In this document: piece by piece, positions 6,777 through 7,028 of the stretch
How the letters are laid out: the number at the start of each line of letters is the position of its first letter
How positions within the stretch are numbered: the first letter of the stretch is position 1
Assembly: GCA_013375495.1 (NCBI GenBank)
Contig: JABXKC010000070.1
Coordinates: forward strand, 1 to 7,028
Source of the DNA: Promethearchaeota archaeon
GTDB lineage: Archaea > Asgardarchaeota > Lokiarchaeia > Sigynarchaeales > SOKP01
Reading direction: 5' to 3'
Length of the DNA: 7,028 bases
The notes under the pieces: generated by a model
Databases searched by the model: none
Told to the model about the DNA's origin: nothing
Seen by the model: the letters and a program-made list of their open reading frames with translations, nothing else
Made by a program: the position numbers and the translations under genes

Positions 6777-7028
6777 TCTTAACGGTGAATCCTACATCTA
6801 ATTTCTTTGATGGATTCAGCATTGTTAAAACCATTGACATTGGTTTTTCAATACTAGACACGAAATATTCAAAATTGGATTTCGGCTTAAAATATATATT
6901 TTTTATTTCATCCGGGATCACATACTTGGCATCTCTAAACAAGGGATTAGCTTTCTTGTTGCCAACCATTAAATCATGAAATGCTTCGATTCTTGTTCTA
7001 AGTCCTTCAAAACCAGAACTTCCATCAA
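6715..7028 (-). CDS. C-terminal end of a probable HGD-D/DUF2229-like protein, cut by right edge
   Basis: The frame is open from the window edge to the TGA at 6717-6715, giving 103 residues. The ATG at 6969 is internal to this open frame. The first 19 residues read D-G-S-S-G-F-E-G-L-R-T-R-I-E-A-F-H-D-L, which resembles the terminal motif (acidic/Gly stretch, then L-x-T-R-x-E-A-F) of 2-hydroxyacyl-CoA dehydratase D-type and activase-related proteins. The same kind of motif ends the 985-residue protein and the short ORF. The remaining 84 residues form a tail I do not recognise (for example D-A-K-Y-V-I-P-D-E-I), and the last 20 or so (F-F-S-R-N-S-F-F-G-I-G) may be out-of-frame sequence after a homopolymer indel. 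Removing one T from the T7 run (plus-strand A run 6759-6765) would join this frame to the next ORF. The family call rests on one motif. Confidence 0.55.
   Translation of the reverse strand, partial: DGSSGFEGLRTRIEAFHDLMVGNKKANPLFRDAKYVIPDEIKNIYFKPKSNFEYFVSSIEKPMSMVLTMLNPSKKLDVGFTVKNGLEFFSRNSFFGIGSLFNL

Noticed and set aside
6424..6979. Plus-strand ORFs of 111 and 64 codons at the right end
   Set aside because: They are antisense to ORFs carrying recognisable activase-family motifs and encode nothing recognisable.

Overview
This AT-rich window (by eye about 70% A+T) comes from an anaerobic prokaryote. I favour an archaeon, possibly of the Asgard type. The reasons are start codons without clear Shine-Dalgarno sequences, TATA-like boxes about 67 nt upstream of two of the starts, and a gene set centred on ATP-driven iron-sulfur 'archerase' activases. 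This placement is inference: no rRNA or other lineage marker is present.

Left part, plus strand (1-1734): the C-terminal end of an M20-family Xaa-His/aminoacyl-histidine dipeptidase (pepD-like, cut by the window edge), then a small formylglycine-generating-enzyme-fold protein that lacks the complete copper-cysteine pair, then a complete TrmO/TsaA-type tRNA methyltransferase. These look like unrelated housekeeping or accessory genes, and trmO probably has its own promoter.

Right part, minus strand (1759-7028): read in transcription order from the right edge, this is a run of proteins related to 2-hydroxyacyl-CoA dehydratase/benzoyl-CoA reductase activases. It starts with the tail of an edge-cut protein ending in a DGSSGFEGLRTRIEAF motif. 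Next is a short ORF that looks like the C-terminal end of a DUF2229/activase-related protein, overlapping the previous ORF in another frame at a 7-base homopolymer. After 287 bp of very AT-rich intergenic DNA come a 985-residue double-ASKHA activase with a DUF2229 module and a 468-residue protein equivalent to the C-terminal third of the long (about 1,400 residue) activases of bacteria. The last two ORFs lie in the same reading frame and are separated only by one TGA and one AAA codon, so the long activase appears to be split into two tightly coupled genes. The right block converges on trmO with only 24 bp between stop codons.

Functionally, the 985 and 468 residue proteins probably form one ATP-dependent electron-delivery system. 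The partner it reduces (a dehydratase, reductase or double-cubane protein) is not encoded in the window and may lie beyond the right edge. I saw no CRISPR array, transposase or rRNA, and recognised no tRNA.
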